Positions 59,868 through 64,000 of a stretch of 64,000 nt of DNA are shown here, in pieces; positions within the stretch are counted from its first letter, which is position 1; each line of letters opens with the position of its first letter. Below the pieces are notes generated by a model. It made no database searches. It was not told the origin of the DNA and saw only the letters and a program-made list of their open reading frames with translations. The stretch is from Rhizoctonia solani (taxonomy: Eukaryota; Basidiomycota; Agaricomycetes; Cantharellales; Ceratobasidiaceae): assembly GCF_016906535.1 (NCBI RefSeq), contig NC_057373.1:496001-560000 (forward strand), given 5' to 3'. The position numbers and the translations under genes are program-made.

Positions 59868-60366
59868 ATTGAGTGAGTAATAAAACTAGTAGTGGGGGGG
59901 GGATGTTGAATGCTTGGCTAAATGCTTGAGGGGAGCGGTGCTTGCGCACTTTTATATGACTGGGGGGGCCGGGGGGTATTCATTGCGCCCTGTCGTCACT
60001 TTTCAAATCCCGCTGGAAATTTTTGGATTATTCGTTCACCGTCATGACTGGAGATTGGTGGAGGCAGAGTATTTTTCGATCTTCAAAGTCGTGCTGATTA
60101 ACCCATTGACCGTTGTTAAAAACCTCCAGACATTCTCTGAAACATTTACTCTAGGTGTAGTGATCTTATTGGTATGACATCGTGTGATGCGTATGGCTAA
60201 TATGATGAAAGTGGAGGCCTCGATGACGGTACAGTAATAATCGGTAGGATGAACGTTCTGGAATATTCAACGATCGGGTGGAATTTATCCCAGTAAAAAG
60301 CCGTAAGTTTAACTACTTAACAAGCTTGTGTTATTTGATTCACGGAACCGGCGGCAGCGCACATGG
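59868..60366. other. Intergenic, no gene seen
   Basis: Promoter of the dehydrogenase and 3' flank of the CFAP20-like gene. It contains a G-rich run (59894-59903) and nothing coding. Confidence 0.4.
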
Positions 60367-61176
60367 CTAGCCGGTATACAGACCAAATTCCCAGGCTTGA
60401 TTTGCGCTTCCATCAGCAGACCGAGAAAGCCATATGCGTCTTAGTCGACAATTGGCATGAACCTTCAGATAACTTGTGGAAGCATAGTTTCCCGAAGGGA
60501 TGAGCGCCGTGTGTGGCTCATCGATTGCATAGGGTGCAGTAGCAAAGTGTGTGATAGCTGTTGCTAGGTTGATCGCAATAGTACGCCATGGGTTCGTACA
60601 CCCTGGAGGCGAGATATCGAGGGGGACATGGAGAAGCGGTGGATCTAGTGCTTCAATTCGCGGCTCCTCCTTAAGTTTAAAGCATAAAACTCAACGCTAT
60701 CGCTCAGGATATGACTGAACTCCGAAACGAACCTGGAACGTCGAACACCTAAGCACCCCCGCCCGTCCGGCGGTATCAACCAATCCAATCTCAAAGCTAA
60801 ATTCACGTCCCAGGTCTCTGAGCTGCATATGCAGCCATTGGTGCGTTAGGCCAAGCGTTGCTTTGGATCCATCATTATAGGGCGGACAGCGGATAAATGT
60901 GGTTTGGATTGTGGGTGATTGGACATGGAGAACCACACAAGTCAAGTCGTGCGGTGAAGATTGATCACAGGAGGACTCTTGCTCGGTTTGCTCGGGAATC
61001 TGGATAAGTTGTACGCTTGCATCGGGCGGCGGCAAGGAAGTGTGGTCGTTCAGGAAGTGGATAACTGAATCTGCAGGGAGTGTGGGATCTACCGAAACCG
61101 AGAACAGCTGCAAAGGGTGGGTTCCAATCGAGGAGAACAGAGAGACTACTGGAGGCTGAACTGTTGAGGAAAACAT
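60367..61176 (-). CDS. CFAP20/BUG22 (CFA20, former DUF667) domain protein
   Basis: Two exons on the minus strand, 61176-60733 and 60669-60367 (747 nt, 248 residues, in frame). The start MFSSTVQPPVVSLFSSIG then HPLQLFSVSV matches the opening of CFAP20/BUG22. It continues TTFIRCPPYNDGSKATLGL, WLHMQLRDLGREFSFEIGL and RCSTFQ. The second exon gives PPLLHVPLDISPP, NPWRTIAINLATAITHF and VHANCRLRRIWLSRS, the latter matching the HANCRIRRVYFS motif. In ciliated organisms BUG22 acts in cilia and basal bodies, and nuclear roles are also reported. Dikarya have no flagella, so a non-ciliary role is expected here. A Ser/Thr/Asp-rich insert (SLPPPDASVQL to SPHDLTC) is additional to the family core. Confidence 0.78.
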
Positions 61177-61217
61177 AATATCCTGTAGTCATCGCAATTA
61201 TTGCCGGTTACACGTGA

Positions 61218-63068
61218 CACGGTAATACCGCCAACGAGACGTTGCTTGGGCTGCTGGACGCCCCGGCGGATGCCTCCGAGGCACATATTTATTGCGGCGA
61301 CTTTAATTTACATCATCCCCTGTGGGCTCTCAACTCTAACCCTCACACGGTCGGCTCTACCAGTTCGGACATGCTTGCCGAATGGCTTCTCGCCAACCGG
61401 CTGGAAATTCTCAACTCTCTAGATGTCCCCACCCGAGTTGGACGTAGGGGACAGAGAGATTCAATCATAGACCTCACTATTGCCAACGACGCGGTTATTG
61501 AGGGAGGTTTAGTCTCGAAATGGGAATGCTCGGGGAGAGGCTCCCTTGGGTCAGACCATAACTGCATCACCTGGACCATCACAATCAACACTCCTTGCGA
61601 CACTCGTAATCCTGAAGGAGCTTACCGACACCGCATCGACATTGCCGGTGAAGACGATTGGATAAAAGCAGCTACAACCTATCTAGAAGAACACCCACCG
61701 CCTCAGTACGCGTCGACCAAGGAGATCGAAGAGGGCGCTCTCATCATCCTCAAAGCTATGTCTACTGCTACCGAACTATCCATGGAGAAGGTCCTAGTGA
61801 ATAAGGCCAAACCCCGTTTGGAATGGTGGAACAACCGATGCTCTCGGGCGGTTACAGATTTGGAAGACTGCGATAACCCGGAGGAACGCTCTGCAGCCCT
61901 TGGACGTCTACGATCGGCTATCCGCGGTGCCAAGAGATCCCGTGGCGACGACCTATGCACTAAAGTTACCAACCCCGAAGCTGTCTTCAAGTTCACAAAC
62001 TGGTATAAAGGGAAACGTGAAGCCCCGCTACCCCCCCCCCTGACCGCCAATGGACTAAAAGCCACCCTACCCGAGGATCAGGCTAGGTTGCTTCGGGATG
62101 CATTCTTCCCAGCGACTGCCCCCCCTGCCGACTCATCCTCCCCACTTGGAATACCTCTCCACCCCACTCGTCCCCATCACGGTATCACAGTGGACGAAAT
62201 CTCCCGGGCCCTCAACTCGGCATCTAACACGTCTGCCCCAGGAGCCTTTGGGACAAACTATTGCCTCCTCAAATGGCTGTTCAACGCTCGCCCGGGGATT
62301 ATTGTGGATCTCTACAACACCTGCCTGGATCATGGATTCCACCCCAAATGCCTTCGCAACGCGCTTGTAGTAGCTATCCCCAAGCCACACAAGATCGACA
62401 TGACGGCCCCCAAATCTTACCGTCCCATCTCGCTCCTTGAAACTCTTTCGAAATGCCTAGAGAAAATTATTGCCGCGCGTATCTCGTTCGAAGTTGGAAA
62501 ACACAATCTCCTCCCTTATACACAATTCGGAGGGAGGGGCAACTCGTCATGTGTCGACGCAGGTCTGTCCCTCTCTCATGACATTCACGCCGCTTGGGCA
62601 CAAGAAAAATTTGCCTCACTTTTAACGCTAGATATTTCTGGTTACTTCAATAATGTTAATCACTCTTGCCTTAGTTTCACCTTACGTAGACTCGGTTTCT
62701 CCAACTGCATGTGTAATTGGCTTTCCTCTTACTTCTCCGATCGTACCGCTCAGTTCCGTATTAATGATCATGTTACTAGCCTTTTCCCGATTTCTAATGT
62801 AGGCATCCCCCAGGGATCCCCTCTCTCTCCCATTCTCTCTTCTTTGTATTCCATACCTGTTCTTCTCTCGGTTCTGGACTCCCCAAATCTCTCGGTACGT
62901 GCCTATGTGGACGACTTCACGATTCTGGCCACCTCCAAATCCCGCGCCAGGAACATCCATCTCTTGGAGGACGCTGCAGAGGAAGCCTCGTCGTGTCTTC
63001 AGGCTCTAGGGCTGGACTTCAAGCTGGAAAAGTGCGAACTCATTCACTTCGCCAAATCAAATTCATAA
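61218..63068 (+). mobile_element. LINE-type non-LTR retrotransposon fragment (endonuclease C-terminus plus RT)
   Basis: One open frame with no ATG near its start, so the element is 5'-truncated. It holds the end of an AP-endonuclease-like domain (AHIYCGDFNLHHPLW, SLGSDHNCITW) and a linker. The reverse transcriptase follows, with KSYRPISLLETLSKCLEKI, LTLDISGYFNNVNHSCL, VGIPQGSPLSPILSSLYS and the catalytic YVDDFTILA. It stops at 63066-63068 after LEKCELIHFAKSNS, before the usual RNase H and C-terminal parts. It lies immediately upstream of the divergent CFAP20-like gene. No poly-A tail or target duplication was identified. The domain order is that of the I/Tad-like LINE groups of fungi. Confidence 0.85.
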
Positions 63069-63149
63069 AGCTTCGACAATATATTGTGTTTCAAATAGCG
63101 TCCACACAATCAACGGTATTCCTATTTCCAACGCCAACCAGTTCAAAAC

Positions 63150-64000
63150 TCACACAAGTGAGTTGATATAGTTCTCGATGTCTACAGATATCCTTCAGTA
63201 CTAGATCCAAACTAAACACCCATATACTTACTGGCATATCCATCTCCATTCTTGTCCTGCATAGCGTCGTTCACGTTCGGGTCCAGACCGTTTGCAATCT
63301 CCCAGTCATCTGGCATCCCATCTCCATCCGTATCTTTCGGTGCAGTACCTCCAGCGATCGGGCCACCAGAGCTCCACGGGGACACAGTCTCATCAGAGAT
63401 GAGCGCGCCAGACTTGCCGAGTGACTTGACCTGGTTGATGAGCTGTGTGTCGACGTTGTCGCGTGACTTGGACGCGCCTACTCCGGCGATAACCTTGGCA
63501 TAGGCATCAAGAGGAGCAAGGAGGGTCTTGACTGTTGGGTAGTCGTAACGTTTGGCTTGGAAGTCGACGCCCTGGGAATATAGTCAATACAACCACCAAG
63601 AATGGCTAAAGATACGAACAGAGTAATTGTCAGTAGATTGACTAAGTTCCCAGCCATCGAGTACACCTGAAATAGTTAATCATTATACGTGATGGGCCCT
63701 ACAGATTACTATTTGCCTACCGTTCCTGTCTGTTATACATATAAGAATGATCACTTTCGTGAACGGAGATACTTAGATTGACTTACTGGGATCATAATAG
63801 TTACGCTGCACATATGCGTGGAAGTTTGCATTTCCGCGGGTAAATGCGCTGACGCTCGTCGAAGGGCCGCTGATGAATATGTTGTTCATGATATTCGCGT
63901 ATGATTGGCCATCCGAATCGCCGGCAATGTAGCCCCCTCCTCCACCCCAGTTATAAACAACATTGTTGACGAACTCGTTGACCCCCTTGACTTTGGGGTT
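63150..64000 (-). CDS. Pectate-lyase-like secreted enzyme, C-terminal part (runs off right edge)
   Basis: Exons on the minus strand: beyond 64000 to 63787, 63729-63721 (9 nt), 63666-63620, 63571-63232 and 63181-63150. The visible N-terminal part, PKVKGVNEFVNNVVYNW, GYIAGDSDGQSYANIMNN and FTRGNANFHAYVQRNYYDP, matches the right-handed beta-helix of PL1-type pectate lyases. After VLDGWELSQSTDNYS and GVDFQAKRYDYPTV the tail has DTDGDGMPDDWEIANGLDP and DKNGDGYANIENYINSLV, an Asp/Asn/Gly calcium-loop-like motif. Such enzymes cut plant pectin. The catalytic part is partly outside the window. The 9-nt exon (ACAGGAACG, coding most of NRNG) keeps the frame. Confidence 0.82.
63721..63729 (-). other. Predicted 9-nt microexon
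   Basis: On the minus strand gtataacag | ACAGGAACG | gtaggc. The split codons on both sides give DP-N-R-N-G-VLDGW. Both flanking introns are short and canonical. Confidence 0.6.

Noticed and set aside
1..64000. tRNA or rRNA genes
   Set aside because: I looked for cloverleaf-like tracts and conserved rRNA words but saw none that I could support by eye; a tRNAscan-SE or Infernal run would decide.

Overview
This window is fungal nuclear DNA, most likely from an Agaricomycete basidiomycete of the Rhizoctonia/Ceratobasidiaceae type. That reading rests on dense introns of about 47-60 nt with GT-AG ends, a NACHT-WD40 NLR-like tandem array, an expanded F-box-like family, chromodomain Ty3/gypsy elements with CpG decay, and secreted plant-cell-wall enzymes. 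The organism name is an inference, because no search could be run.

Layout. 1-8085 (minus strand): a tandem array of NLR-like genes. It holds one complete six-exon NACHT-WD40 gene (3839-8085), one paralogue running off the left edge (1-993), one internally deleted relic (1881-2612) and one orphan first exon (2880-2975). 8669-10996: an intact F-box-like gene and a 5'-truncated relic. 11241-12952: a secreted conserved protein. 13500-15822: a proline-rich protein with a probable frameshift. 16062-18456: an FBXO21-like protein (F-box, SirB1/transglutaminase-like, YccV-like). 20.4-21.6 kb: a small basic Ala/Lys/Arg-rich protein. 22869-24317: a multi-exon conserved protein of unknown function.

24789-38080: one F-box-like gene broken by mobile DNA. 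A solo LTR (TSD CTTAG) and an 11.4-kb Ty3/gypsy element (TSD ACTTG) both sit inside its exons. The gypsy element was itself hit by three later insertions, each with a 5-bp target duplication: a 1500-bp solo LTR in its 3' LTR, a solo LTR of its own family in pol, and a 3.07-kb coding-free LTR element in pol. 38399-39395 is a 997-bp, almost perfect palindrome flanked by TA.

39690-41203: a proteinase-K-like subtilase whose oxyanion-hole Asn position reads Gly. 41856-56050 is a housekeeping block on the plus strand: condensin subunit 1, SEC62 and separase. 56594-57906: a second intact F-box-like gene. 58464-59867: a medium-chain dehydrogenase that appears to need a single-nucleotide microexon. 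60367-61176: a CFAP20/BUG22-domain protein. 61218-63068: a truncated LINE. 63150->64000: a pectate-lyase-like gene with a 9-nt microexon, running off the right edge.

The main themes are gene-family birth and death (NLR, F-box), nested retroelements whose copies differ mostly at CpG sites, and a conserved mitosis gene block. Exon borders were read by eye from splice signals, reading-frame bookkeeping and comparison between paralogues inside the window.
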